Assembly (NCBI GenBank): GCA_030679915.1
Contig: JAUXRY010000005.1
Coordinates: 82,005-146,004 of the forward strand
Direction of reading: 5' to 3'
Length of the DNA stretch: 64,000 bases
Source: Thiobacillus sp.
Lineage (GTDB): Bacteria; Pseudomonadota; Gammaproteobacteria; Burkholderiales; Thiobacillaceae
In this document: piece after piece, positions 29,334-38,309 of the stretch
Numbering within the stretch: the first letter of the stretch is position 1
Layout: each line of letters starts with the position of its first letter
Program-made: the position numbers and the translations under genes
Notes under the pieces: generated by a model
Told to the model about the DNA's origin: nothing
Database searches by the model: none
What the model saw: only the letters and a program-made list of their open reading frames with translations

Positions 29334-30911
29334 TCAAGGCTTTCTGACGACTATTTCCTGGCCGGGTCGGATGGTGCTGCTTTTCCGGAATGCCGGATTC
29401 CAATGCTTGATGTCAGCCAGTGAGGCGTCGAAGCGCTGGGCAATGGAATGTAAGGTATCGCCCTGCTTGACCGTGTAGTCGACAGGTTGGGCCGACTTGA
29501 GGTGTGTTGGGTTGAACGCGACATGCTGGATGGCCGCGCGCTTCGGAATCACTTTTTCATTGAAGGGTAAAAGCAGCGTTTGCCCAACATGAAGCTTGCC
29601 ATGGAGATCGGGGTTGGCCTGGATAAGCTTGGATACGCTGAGACCATAACGGCGTGCCACACCAAACAGGGTATCGCCACTTCCGACATTGTGATAACTG
29701 GTTCCCTCAACACTGGAATCCGGTGTTATTTTGGGGGATGGAACCACGCCATGACCCTTGACCGGAACCAGTATGCTCTGTGCTTGCACCAGCTTTCCGC
29801 GCTTCAGGTTGAACAGGTTGTATTCTTTCAGCCGTTCGATGGTGACCTTGAATCGCTTGGCGATGGATTCCAGTCGGTCGCCTTTCTGGGCTGGAAAAGG
29901 TTGCCATGAATCCCAGGTTTTGGTTTCCAGGTTGCGCTTGAACTGATCTGTTTTATCGACCGGGACCAGCAGGTTGACCGGGGTGTCGGAGCGAATCAGC
30001 TTGCGCGGAAATGCGGCATTCAGTGTGATGAAATCATTGCTGCTCATGTCTGCCAGGCGTGCGGCGGCATGGATGTCCATTCCGGCATGGACAGTGACCT
30101 GATTGAAATACGGCTGGTTGGGAAGGCTGTTGATTGCGACCCCGAATTGCTCCGGGTTTCGAATCAGATTTTTGACGGCCAGCAGCTTGGGGACGTAGTG
30201 GCGGGTTTCGTTCGGCAGTGACAGGCTGGCGTAATCGGTGGGCAAGCCCTGATCGACATTTTTCTGGATAGCGCGTGCAACGCAGCCTTCACCACAGTTA
30301 TAGGCTGCCAGCGCCAGTTGCCAGTCGCCAAAATCCAGATAGAGCTTGCCCAGATAATCGAGTGCGGCATTGGTGGAGGCGGTGAAATCGCGGCGGCCGT
30401 CATACCAGTCGTCTTGCTTGAGTCCGTAGTGGCGCCCGGTGGCCGGCATGAACTGCCAGATTCCGGAGGCCGCAGAGGATGATAGCGCGCTTGAGTTGAA
30501 TGCACTTTCGATCATCGGCAGCAAGGCGATTTCCATCGGCATTGAGCGACGGTCGACTTCCTGAACAATGTGGAACAAATAACTACGTGAACGTTCAGCC
30601 ATACGACGCACGTAGTCCGGCCGCGCGGCATACCAAGCAACATACGTGGCTACAAGCGGGTTATCTGTGGCAGCTTCATCAATTTTGAAGCCATTGCGGA
30701 TGCGCTGCCAGACATCGTCCGGACGCATTTCGCTGACATTTTCGTTTTCTGCTGGGAGGGAGAGCAAGTCGCTATGCCATTCCAGCGTTTGAATTTGAGC
30801 GGAGGGTTCTGCTGCGAACCCAGTCAGACAGAACAGCAATAGCAGTAATGCGAGACCGGATTGTGGTTGAGTCGAGGCTATCTGGGTTACGGCCATGCTG
30901 ATTCCGGGCAA
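29334..30911 (-). CDS. mltD: Membrane-bound lytic murein transglycosylase with LysM domains (MltD-like)
   Basis: Cleaves peptidoglycan glycan strands in the periplasm. After a hydrophobic signal (GLALLLLLFCLTGFA) comes an SLT domain with the catalytic Glu in LLPMIESAFNSSALSSSAASG and the motifs GIWQFMPATGRHYGL and ALAAYNCGEG. Three C-terminal LysM modules follow, the last two with typical GDTLxxIA-type starts. Up to 525 residues. The start is uncertain: the ATG at 30896 (MAVTQIAS) is an alternative. Confidence 0.92.
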   Translation of the reverse strand: MPGISMAVTQIASTQPQSGLALLLLLFCLTGFAAEPSAQIQTLEWHSDLLSLPAENENVSEMRPDDVWQRIRNGFKIDEAATDNPLVATYVAWYAARPDYVRRMAERSRSYLFHIVQEVDRRSMPMEIALLPMIESAFNSSALSSSAASGIWQFMPATGRHYGLKQDDWYDGRRDFTASTNAALDYLGKLYLDFGDWQLALAAYNCGEGCVARAIQKNVDQGLPTDYASLSLPNETRHYVPKLLAVKNLIRNPEQFGVAINSLPNQPYFNQVTVHAGMDIHAAARLADMSSNDFITLNAAFPRKLIRSDTPVNLLVPVDKTDQFKRNLETKTWDSWQPFPAQKGDRLESIAKRFKVTIERLKEYNLFNLKRGKLVQAQSILVPVKGHGVVPSPKITPDSSVEGTSYHNVGSGDTLFGVARRYGLSVSKLIQANPDLHGKLHVGQTLLLPFNEKVIPKRAAIQHVAFNPTHLKSAQPVDYTVKQGDTLHSIAQRFDASLADIKHWNPAFRKSSTIRPGQEIVVRKP

Positions 30912-30965
30912 GTCGGTCTCCCGTACTCAATAAGTGCCCCATCCTATGTGTAGCTGAAGAGTCGG

Positions 30966-31736
30966 TCAACCGTCCCAGGCATCCTTGGCGGCCCGTATCG
31001 CGCCGAACACCTCGGCAGGGCTGGGATGTGGCTGATTCAAATATTTCGCAGCAATGGCAGTCATGTCTGCATCATGGAAGCGCAGGAACGGATTGGTTCG
31101 TTTTTCCAGTGTCAGGGTTGAAGGCAGGGTCGGGCGTCCATTCGCGCGCGCGTCACGATCCGTGGCTTCCCGCTCAAGCAATGCCGGGTTATGGCCGTCT
31201 ATGGTCTTGGCGAAATCAATATTGCTGAGCGTGTATTCATGCGCACAGCAGACTCGGGTAGCATCGGGCAAAGCCAGGATCTGATCGAGGCTGGCTGCCA
31301 TCATGCCGGGGTTGCCTTCGAACAATTTTCCACACCCGCAGCCGAAAAGCGTGTCGCCGCAAAACAGGTTGCCATGGCCCACGTAACTGATGTGGTCTAG
31401 CGTGTGTCCAGGGGTGGCCAACACATCGAAATGTAATGAAGGGTGGGCTATATCAACGGTGTCGCCGTCACGCAGGATGTGGGTTGTGGCGGGGATACGG
31501 GGATTTTCTGGTGCGTAAATGGTACAGCTGAAGCGTTGACGCAGCAGGGTGTTGCCGCCAGTATGGTCGCGATGATGATGCGTGATAAGGACAGTCGTCA
31601 GCACAAGCTGTTGTGCGTCGAGAAAAGCGATCAGCGGCGCCGGATCACCCGGATCTATCGCGATAGCATGCTGTCCATCGTGCATCACCCAAATATAGTT
31701 GTCCTCGAACGCAGGCAATGAAATAAGTGTCAGCAT
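30966..31736 (-). CDS. gloB: Hydroxyacylglutathione hydrolase (glyoxalase II)
   Basis: Metallo-beta-lactamase-fold enzyme that hydrolyses S-lactoylglutathione. The ATG at 31736 gives MLTLISLPAFEDNYIW and 256 residues, the family norm. The metal motif THHHRDHTGG is complete, with further ligands in TPGHTLDHISY and FCGDTLF, and the glutathione-binding C-terminal part ends NPFLRF. Divergent from the methyltransferase gene, with about 28 bases between starts. Confidence 0.95.
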   Translation of the reverse strand: MLTLISLPAFEDNYIWVMHDGQHAIAIDPGDPAPLIAFLDAQQLVLTTVLITHHHRDHTGGNTLLRQRFSCTIYAPENPRIPATTHILRDGDTVDIAHPSLHFDVLATPGHTLDHISYVGHGNLFCGDTLFGCGCGKLFEGNPGMMAASLDQILALPDATRVCCAHEYTLSNIDFAKTIDGHNPALLEREATDRDARANGRPTLPSTLTLEKRTNPFLRFHDADMTAIAAKYLNQPHPSPAEVFGAIRAAKDAWDG

Positions 31737-31764
31737 GGGGGGCGTGGAGACAGAAGGTATGACT

Positions 31765-32502
31765 ATGGTACCCAAGCTGGAGGCAGATTGGTTTGAAACC
31801 CCGCTCGGTCAGCACGTGCTGTATCGCGAGCAGCGCTATTTCGATCATGCTGTCTCGGATGTATTCGGGTTTAATGCGGTCCAGGTAGGGTTGCCGCAAA
31901 TTGATTTTCTGTGTAACAGCCGGATTCCCCTGCGTGTGATGTGTGCCATGGAGCAAACGGCCGGGGTGCGGGCTGACCCCATGTTCTTGCCGTTCGAGAG
32001 CCAGTCGCTGGACTTGCTGCTTCTGCCACATGTTCTTGAATTCAGCGCGCATCCGCATCAGGTTCTGCGCGAGGCCGAGCGTGTGTTGCGCCCGGAAGGC
32101 CGCCTGGTGATGGCGGGATTTAACCCGCGCAGCTTGTGGGGGCTGGCGCGAACGTTGCAGGGTGGCGAACGTGGCTACCCGTGGAATGGCAGTTTTTTGA
32201 ACATTTCCCGGGTCAAAGACTGGATGGTGTTATTGGGGCTCGAGGTGGCTGCTGGCAGCATGTGTTGTTACCGCCCGCCGATCAACCGGGAAAACTGGCT
32301 GCGGCGCATGCGCTTCATGGAACCGGCGGGGGATCGCTGGTGGGCCATGGGAGGTGGGGTGTATTTTTTGCAGGCAGTGAAGCGTGTGCATGGAATGAAC
32401 GTTATCCTGCCGCAGTGGAAAAAGCCGGTGACACAACGTTTGTTATCACCCGCAGCCAAAGTCATTCATCTGGAACCGTATCGAGTACGACGTGAACGCT
32501 GA
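31765..32502 (+). CDS. SAM-dependent methyltransferase-like protein (YafS-like)
   Basis: About 245 residues with a class I methyltransferase (Methyltransf_11-like) region: [25 protein letters not shown] is the motif 3/4 region and [24 protein letters not shown] the following strands. The glycine-rich motif 1 is not obvious, so SAM binding is not certain. The ATG at 31765 is preferred because GAAGG lies at the right distance. The order gloB-yafS-rnhA-dnaQ matches E. coli, which supports orthology with YafS. Overlaps rnhA by 11 bases. Confidence 0.82.
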   Translation: MVPKLEADWFETPLGQHVLYREQRYFDHAVSDVFGFNAVQVGLPQIDFLCNSRIPLRVMCAMEQTAGVRADPMFLPFESQSLDLLLLPHVLEFSAHPHQVLREAERVLRPEGRLVMAGFNPRSLWGLARTLQGGERGYPWNGSFLNISRVKDWMVLLGLEVAAGSMCCYRPPINRENWLRRMRFMEPAGDRWWAMGGGVYFLQAVKRVHGMNVILPQWKKPVTQRLLSPAAKVIHLEPYRVRRER

Positions 32503-32938
32503 CACTATCTATATATATAGCGATGGAGCCTGTAAAGGCAATCCAGGCGCAGGCGGCTGGGGAGCCTTGCTGGTGTCGAGCGGACACAGCAAGGAAATTT
32601 GCGGCGGAGAAGCCAATACCACGAATAACCGTATGGAAATGACAGCCGTGATCCGCGCGCTGGAGTCGTTGAAACGTCCGTCTACCATTGAGGTTCACAC
32701 CGACTCCCAGTATGTGCAAAAAGGCATCAGTGAATGGATGACCGGCTGGAAAAAGCGCAACTGGCGTACCGCCGACGGCAAACCGGTCAAGAACCAGGAT
32801 TTGTGGTTGCAACTGGATTCTTTGAGCCAGTTGCACAGCATTAAATGGAAGTGGGTCAAGGGCCATTCTGGGCACCCGGAAAACGAGCGTGCCGACGCGC
32901 TGGCCAATCAGGGTGTGCTACAGGCAGTGCAAAACTGA
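32492..32938 (+). CDS. rnhA: Ribonuclease HI
   Basis: Degrades RNA in RNA-DNA hybrids. The 148-residue protein has all catalytic acidic residues: Asp in [15 protein letters not shown], Glu in [10 protein letters not shown], Asp in HTDSQYV, and the last Asp in ENERADALA. The GTG at 32492 lies inside the end of the previous gene and fits the family start. Confidence 0.97.
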   Translation: MNADTIYIYSDGACKGNPGAGGWGALLVSSGHSKEICGGEANTTNNRMEMTAVIRALESLKRPSTIEVHTDSQYVQKGISEWMTGWKKRNWRTADGKPVKNQDLWLQLDSLSQLHSIKWKWVKGHSGHPENERADALANQGVLQAVQN

Positions 32939-32939
32939 C

Positions 32940-33665
32940 ATGGGCACGCGACAAATCATACTTGACACCGAAACCACCGGACTTGATCCGAATTCGGGGC
33001 ATCGCATCATCGAAGTGGCCGCAGTAGAAATGGTCAACCGGCGCTTGACCGGTAATCATTTGCATCGCTATGTGAACCCCGACCGCGATATTGATGCTGG
33101 TGCGATGCACGTACACGGCATCACGCCTGAGTTTTTGCAGGACAAACCCCGCTTCGTGGATATCGCGCGCGAGTTTGTCGATTTCATCCAGGACGCCGAA
33201 CTCATTATTCACAATGCGCCATTCGACGTCGGTTTCCTCAACATGGAACTGCGTCTGCTGGACATGCCCCTGTTGGCCAATTGGTGCGACAGCGTGACCG
33301 ACACGCTGGTCATGGCCAAGGCGCTGCATCCTGGCCAGCGCAACAATCTGGATGCATTGTGCAAGCGTTATGCGGTAGATAACGCTGCGCGCACCCTGCA
33401 CGGCGCTTTGCTCGACTGCGAGCTACTTGCAGCGGTGTATCTGGCGTTAACGCGCGGACAGGAAAGCCTGTCAATCGGATTGGAAGAGCGCAGCGCACAG
33501 GGTGATCAAGCGGCGACTCGTTCACGCCCCAAGCCGGTTTTTCTAGAGGCTACGGCAGAAGAATTAGCAAAGCATGCAACCCTGCTTGAGGCAATCAGCC
33601 AAGAGAGTAAAGGGACCTGTTTGTGGCGTGATGCGCTTCAGGCTCCCAATGAGGATAGCGATTGA
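32940..33665 (+). CDS. dnaQ: DNA polymerase III epsilon subunit (3'-5' proofreading exonuclease)
   Basis: 241 residues from the ATG at 32940, right after the rnhA stop. The DEDDh exonuclease motifs are ILDTETTGLDP (Exo I), HNAPFDVGFLNMEL (Exo II) and HGALLDCELLAAVYLAL (Exo III). The C-terminal segment that binds the alpha subunit is present. The adjacent rnhA-dnaQ arrangement is conserved; in E. coli they are divergent, here they run in the same direction. Confidence 0.96.
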   Translation: MGTRQIILDTETTGLDPNSGHRIIEVAAVEMVNRRLTGNHLHRYVNPDRDIDAGAMHVHGITPEFLQDKPRFVDIAREFVDFIQDAELIIHNAPFDVGFLNMELRLLDMPLLANWCDSVTDTLVMAKALHPGQRNNLDALCKRYAVDNAARTLHGALLDCELLAAVYLALTRGQESLSIGLEERSAQGDQAATRSRPKPVFLEATAEELAKHATLLEAISQESKGTCLWRDALQAPNEDSD

Positions 33666-33682
33666 CGGCTTGGCGGGCACAT

Positions 33683-34609
33683 ATGCGGATGGGTCTGCGG
33701 CGCATCACAGGCTGGGGTTTCGCCTGCTTCATCGGCATGTCGGGTCAGGCCTTTGCTGCGCAGGTGGCGATTGTGATGAGCGACGACTCGGCGCCCTATC
33801 AAGAAGTGTATAAGGTGATACAGGCCCAACTCGCTGCCGCGGGCCATGAAGTAAGCCCGGCCTATGCTGAGGGCCTGGCGGCCCATTCATTGAATGAGGC
33901 ACGCTTGATCATAGCAGTGGGGGTGCGCGCTGCAGATGGGTTGTCATCCTGGTCAAACCGTACCCCTGTCCTGGCTGTACTGGTGCCAAGAGCCTGGTAC
34001 ATCAAAGCTGGACGCGCCCGTTTGTCTGATGGCGGACGCCGTTTGGTGTCTGCCATTTACCTCGATCAACCCCTTGACCGCCAGGCGAGGTTGATCCGGC
34101 TGGCCTTTCCGGAAGCACGCCGAGTGGGTGTGTTGCTGAGTGCGGAACAAATGGGCTTGGCGGACGAACTGGAAGAGGCACTCAGGCCGCAGCGTCTCGG
34201 ACTGGTGCACGCCATGGTGGCGGAAGGTGATCGACTGATAGCGCCCCTTGAGCAGGTGTTGAGTGAAGCCGATGTGTTGTTGGCCTTCCCCGATCCACTG
34301 GTTTTTAATCGTAATACCGCGCAAAGCCTTTTTTTGACGTCTTACCGCTACCGCGATCCGGTAGTGGGTTATTCGCGCTCAATGACGCGGGCAGGCGCGC
34401 TGGTTTCGCTGTATTCGACTCCCAGCCAGATCGGCCGGCAGGCAGCGGAATGGACGGGAAATGCGCTGAATGGCGCGACGTTGCGTTTGCCCGCGCCGGC
34501 GCATCCTGCGTACTTCGAAGTGTCAATCAATGACCAGGTGGCGCGTTCGCTCGGTTTTTCGTTGCCGTCTGAGGCTGAGCTGGAAAAGCGATTGGGAGAG
34601 GTACGGTAA
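33683..34609 (+). CDS. ABC substrate-binding-like periplasmic protein, partner of the GGDEF/EAL gene
   Basis: About 308 residues with an N-terminal signal peptide (FACFIGMSGQAFA) and the ABC_sub_bind-type periplasmic fold: AQVAIVMSDDSAPYQEV at the start, then ARLIIAVGVRA and RRVGVLLSAEQ. No transport permease or ATPase is nearby. The last base of its stop is the first base of the downstream GGDEF/EAL start, so it more likely feeds a signal to that sensor than to a transporter. The start is uncertain: a TTG at 33662 overlapping the dnaQ stop is an alternative. Confidence 0.75.
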   Translation: MRMGLRRITGWGFACFIGMSGQAFAAQVAIVMSDDSAPYQEVYKVIQAQLAAAGHEVSPAYAEGLAAHSLNEARLIIAVGVRAADGLSSWSNRTPVLAVLVPRAWYIKAGRARLSDGGRRLVSAIYLDQPLDRQARLIRLAFPEARRVGVLLSAEQMGLADELEEALRPQRLGLVHAMVAEGDRLIAPLEQVLSEADVLLAFPDPLVFNRNTAQSLFLTSYRYRDPVVGYSRSMTRAGALVSLYSTPSQIGRQAAEWTGNALNGATLRLPAPAHPAYFEVSINDQVARSLGFSLPSEAELEKRLGEVR

Positions 34610-36708
34610 TGACAGCATCATGGGGGATACGGAGTCGCGTGATCGGTCTGGCTGTGATGCCGGTTGCGATCGTGGGCATGTTGCTGCTGTTCCAGTTAAT
34701 CAGCGGAAAAATTGATGACCTCGATGAATCCCTGCGCACCCGTGCGATTGCCATCGCCCGTCAGCTGGCGCCAGCGGCTGAATATGGGGTGGCATCGGGC
34801 AATATCAGGGTATTGCAGATTCTTCTCGATAAAGCGGCTATCGAGCCCGATATCCGGGGTGTGGCAGTTTTTACTGAAAATGGCTTACGTTTGGCTCAGG
34901 CGGGTCGAGGCACCTGGATCGACCCTGAGAACGCCAAGCTCCCCTCGGGACACATACACCTGATTGAATATCCGAACCGGTTGGTTTATTACGCGCCTAT
35001 CACCCGGACTGAAGTGGCGGTCAATGATTATGAATTGATCGATATTCCGGCTGCCGAGTCCGGGAAGCTGGCCCATATGATTGGCTGGGTCGGGTTGGAG
35101 GTTTCACGTAGCGCGACCATTCAGAGTCAGCGCGATGCCATTCTGCGTAGTTTGCTGATCTTGCTGGCAGGGTTGAGCGTCAGTCTTTACCTGGCCTGGC
35201 GCATTGGCCGTCAGATCACGCGTCCGATCCTGGCGCTGACCCACACCATAAGTCGTATCGGTGAAGGGCACCTGGACGCGCGCGTAGAGCCGACCGGAGA
35301 AGCTGAACTGGGCGTGCTTCAACGCGGCATCAACCACATGGCGGCACATTTGCAGGCGATGCAGGACCAGATGCAGGAAAAGATCGATCAGGCCACTGCT
35401 CGACTGGTTTATCAGGCCAGCCACGATGCCTTGACTGGCTTGATCAATCGCCACGAATTCGAACAACGCCTGGAGCGCACCTTGTTGTCGGCTCTGCAGC
35501 AAGGCCGTGAACACGCCTTGTGTTACATGGATCTTGATCAGTTCAAAGTCATCAACGATACCTGCGGTCATGCAGCGGGCGATGAACTGCTGCTGCAACT
35601 GGCCCTGATGCTCAAAGGTAACTTGCGTGAACGTGACACGCTGGCCCGCCTGGGTGGCGACGAATTTGCGCTGTTGCTGGAAAACTGCAGCATCAAGGAC
35701 GCACTGGAAGTTGCGGATACCTTCCGCTCAGAGGTCCAGCGCTTTCGTTTCAAATGGGAAGACCGCATCTTTGCCGTTGGCATGAGCGTGGGCATGGTGG
35801 CCATAAATCGCGACAGTGGCACAGCCGCAAACCTGCTGTCGGCCGCCGATGCTGCGTGTTACGTGGCCAAGGATCGTGGCCGTAACCAGATCCACTTATA
35901 CGAAATCCGGGATATCGATCTGGCCCGTCATCGTGGAGAAATGCAGTGGGTTACGCGTATTCATCAGGCTTTGGAAGAAGATCGTCTGCGCCTGTTCTGG
36001 CAGGAAATTCGCAGAACGGATGGAGAAGCAGGCGATACGCGCCACGTGGAATTGTTGTTGCGGATGAAAGATGACGATGGCACCGATATATTGCCGATGG
36101 CTTTTATCCCTGCAGCCGAGCGTTATTCCATCATGCCATCGCTCGATACCTGGGTGATTGAAGAAACACTCCGGCTGTGCAAGCGCTATCTGGCTTTCAG
36201 GACGGCGCAGCATTGCTTGTTTGCCATTAATTTGTCGGGTGCTTCGCTGAAAGCGCCGACCTTCCGCCAAAAGCTGTTGACGCAGCTGCAGGAAAATCCT
36301 GAGATGGGGCCGCATTTATGCTTCGAGATTACCGAGACTGCTGCGATTGGCAATCTCGGTGTCGTAAACGAATTTATCGAGGCCATGCGTGAATTCGGGT
36401 GCAGCTTCGCGCTGGACGATTTTGGCAGCGGCCTATCGTCATTCATCTATCTGAAGAACCTGAAAGTGGACTTTCTCAAGATCGATGGCGCCTTTGTGCG
36501 CGATATCGCCAACAATCCCGTGGATCGCTCCATGGTTGAGGCCGTCCATCGCATCGGCCATCAGATGGGTCTTAAAACCGTGGCTGAATATGTCGAGTCG
36601 GACGAGATTCTCGCGATCCTTCGTCAGATCGGGGTGGATTTCGTACAGGGCAATGCGGTGCATAGCCCTGAGCCGCTGGAGACGTTATGCGGGACTACCT
36701 GTCTGTAG
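34609..36708 (+). CDS. Membrane sensor with HAMP, GGDEF and EAL domains
   Basis: 699-residue cyclic-di-GMP signalling protein. Order: membrane helix 1 (near 11-31), a periplasmic sensor of about 135 residues, membrane helix 2 (near 180-200), HAMP (LAWRIGRQITRPILALTHTI), coiled coil, GGDEF domain, EAL domain. The cyclase signature is exactly GGDEF in LARLGGDEFALL. The EAL motif reads ELL (VELLLRM). The other phosphodiesterase positions look intact: FAINLSG, FEITETAA, DDFGSGLSS, KIDGAFV and KTVAEYVES. Both activities are therefore possible. It is paired with the upstream binding protein. Confidence 0.92.
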   Translation: MTASWGIRSRVIGLAVMPVAIVGMLLLFQLISGKIDDLDESLRTRAIAIARQLAPAAEYGVASGNIRVLQILLDKAAIEPDIRGVAVFTENGLRLAQAGRGTWIDPENAKLPSGHIHLIEYPNRLVYYAPITRTEVAVNDYELIDIPAAESGKLAHMIGWVGLEVSRSATIQSQRDAILRSLLILLAGLSVSLYLAWRIGRQITRPILALTHTISRIGEGHLDARVEPTGEAELGVLQRGINHMAAHLQAMQDQMQEKIDQATARLVYQASHDALTGLINRHEFEQRLERTLLSALQQGREHALCYMDLDQFKVINDTCGHAAGDELLLQLALMLKGNLRERDTLARLGGDEFALLLENCSIKDALEVADTFRSEVQRFRFKWEDRIFAVGMSVGMVAINRDSGTAANLLSAADAACYVAKDRGRNQIHLYEIRDIDLARHRGEMQWVTRIHQALEEDRLRLFWQEIRRTDGEAGDTRHVELLLRMKDDDGTDILPMAFIPAAERYSIMPSLDTWVIEETLRLCKRYLAFRTAQHCLFAINLSGASLKAPTFRQKLLTQLQENPEMGPHLCFEITETAAIGNLGVVNEFIEAMREFGCSFALDDFGSGLSSFIYLKNLKVDFLKIDGAFVRDIANNPVDRSMVEAVHRIGHQMGLKTVAEYVESDEILAILRQIGVDFVQGNAVHSPEPLETLCGTTCL

Positions 36709-36724
36709 GTGTGTAGAGAGGCAA

Positions 36725-36934
36725 TCAGTTATTGATCCCGAAGCCAGCATCGATAACGGCTTGTTCCAGCTCAGCAGGCACTATCGCTGATGGGTCGAAG
36801 GTTACGCGGGCTTGGCCGGGACTCAGGGTGACTTCGGCGCTTTGAACGCCAGGCAAGGCCGTGAGCACTTTTTGCACACTGCTGACACAGCCACCGCAGG
36901 TCATTCCGGATACAGATAAGGTGATTTCAGTCAT
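36725..36934 (-). CDS. Heavy-metal-associated (HMA) domain protein, CopZ-like copper chaperone
   Basis: 69 residues from the ATG at 36934 (MTEITLSVSGMTCGGC). The metal site is GMTCGGC and the rest of the small ferredoxin-like fold is present (VQKVLTALPGVQSAEVTL). No copper ATPase is adjacent. It may serve the Cus system 13 kb away, but that is only an inference. Convergent with the GGDEF/EAL gene. Confidence 0.88.
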   Translation of the reverse strand: MTEITLSVSGMTCGGCVSSVQKVLTALPGVQSAEVTLSPGQARVTFDPSAIVPAELEQAVIDAGFGINN

Positions 36935-37063
36935 GCTGAACCTCAAAGAATAATTGAGGTTTGATTCTATTCCATCGTTGAACCAAAGATGGTTACGCTG
37001 ACCGCATTGCTTGACAAGGCGTATTGCTGGTGGCGTGCCTTGGCTTGATTGCTAGGGACAGGT

Positions 37064-37420
37064 TTACTTTTTGCGTGGGCGGTTGCGCAGGGCTTCCTTG
37101 GTATGGTCGATCAAACGGTCGGCCACGACTTCAGCGTCGACGGCAAAGGAGCCATCAGCCAGCGCTGCCTTGACTGACTCGATCTTGCCGACATCGGTAA
37201 TATCAACTGAAGCCAGGTCGGATTCCAGCGTGCGGATGCGGGTGCTGGAATCAGTCAGGGTCAGAGAATCACTTGCACCAGCGGTGGGCGCAGAGGACTT
37301 GCCTGCTCCCTTGCCCTTGGCGGAAGAAACTTTGGAGGCGGCGGGTGGGGTAATGCGTTTGTCGATTTTCACGGGGATTCCTGGACGCGTTATACGATCT
37401 TTGACTGATTGAGTACTCAA
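37064..37420 (-). CDS. FlgM-like negative regulator of flagellin synthesis (anti-sigma-28)
   Basis: 118 residues. The first half is Lys/Ser/Ala/Pro-rich and low complexity, as expected for an intrinsically disordered FlgM N-terminus. The C-terminal half (DITDVGKIESVKAALADGSF, then AVDAEVVADRLIDHTKEAL) matches the FlgM pattern of a VKxALxxGxF helix followed by a VDAExVADxLI helix, which binds FliA. No other flagellar gene is present. It lies 28 bases after serB on the same strand. Confidence 0.6.
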   Translation of the reverse strand: MSTQSVKDRITRPGIPVKIDKRITPPAASKVSSAKGKGAGKSSAPTAGASDSLTLTDSSTRIRTLESDLASVDITDVGKIESVKAALADGSFAVDAEVVADRLIDHTKEALRNRPRKK

Positions 37421-37448
37421 TCGTTTATCGGCATCCTGAAGGATTTCT

Positions 37449-38288
37449 TTAGCGTCCCAGTAGCGGAAGTATTCCGTCCAGCCCAGCCTGGCTTAGCGCA
37501 TGGCTGGCCTGCTCACGCACCACTGGCTTGGCGCGGTAGGCAACGCTGACACCAGCCTCGGCCATCATTTTCAGGTCGTTAGCGCCGTCGCCCATGGCGA
37601 TCACCTGAGCGGGGGCGAGATTCAGCTCGGACCGCACGCGGTTAAGCCAGTCGGCCTTGGCCTGTGCGTCCACGATGTCACCCAGCACGCGTCCGGTCAG
37701 TTTTCCGTCAACAATTTCGAGCGTGTTGGCGGCCGTGTAGTCGAGATTTAATCGAGGTTTCAGCCGCTCGGTGAAGAAGGTGAAGCCGCCAGATACCAGC
37801 AAGGTCTTGATTCCTGCAGCTTGAATGGTAGCCAGGAGTATTTCGGCGCCCGGCGAGAGTTTGAGCCGCTCATCGTACACGCGTTGCAAAGCGGATTCGT
37901 CCAGCCCGGCCAGCAGGGACACGCGCCGGCGCAGGCTTTCAGCGAAGTCGATTTCGCCGCGCATGGCGGCCTCGGTAATCGCCGACACCTGTGGTTTAAG
38001 TCCTTGCATGTCGGCGATCTCGTCGATGCACTCGATGGTGATCAGCGTGGAGTCCATGTCCATCACCAGCAAGCCAAAGTCGCTGATTCGACGTTCGGCC
38101 GGCACCCAGCCGCAGTCGAGCGCCTGAGCGTTGCAGAAAGCTGCCGTTTCGGTACGCAGGCTTTCGTCGGCAGACACCAGCTTGAATGCCGTGGATGACA
38201 ACGCTTCGATCGCCGTCGCCGAGGTGAGTTTGGCCAAGTGCTTAAGACTGGGCGTGGGGATGTCGTTTCCCTGGATAATTAGGTTCAT
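37449..38288 (-). CDS. serB: Phosphoserine phosphatase
   Basis: HAD-family enzyme of the final serine-synthesis step, 279 residues. The N-terminal ACT-like region is followed by the catalytic motif LLVMDMDSTLITIECIDEIAD (first Asp the nucleophile), then SGGFTFFTERLK and the metal-binding GDGANDLKMM. The start lies 21 bases after the mfd stop. Confidence 0.96.
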   Translation of the reverse strand: MNLIIQGNDIPTPSLKHLAKLTSATAIEALSSTAFKLVSADESLRTETAAFCNAQALDCGWVPAERRISDFGLLVMDMDSTLITIECIDEIADMQGLKPQVSAITEAAMRGEIDFAESLRRRVSLLAGLDESALQRVYDERLKLSPGAEILLATIQAAGIKTLLVSGGFTFFTERLKPRLNLDYTAANTLEIVDGKLTGRVLGDIVDAQAKADWLNRVRSELNLAPAQVIAMGDGANDLKMMAEAGVSVAYRAKPVVREQASHALSQAGLDGILPLLGR

Positions 38289-38309
38289 TTTTATATAAAA
38301 ATCAATTCG

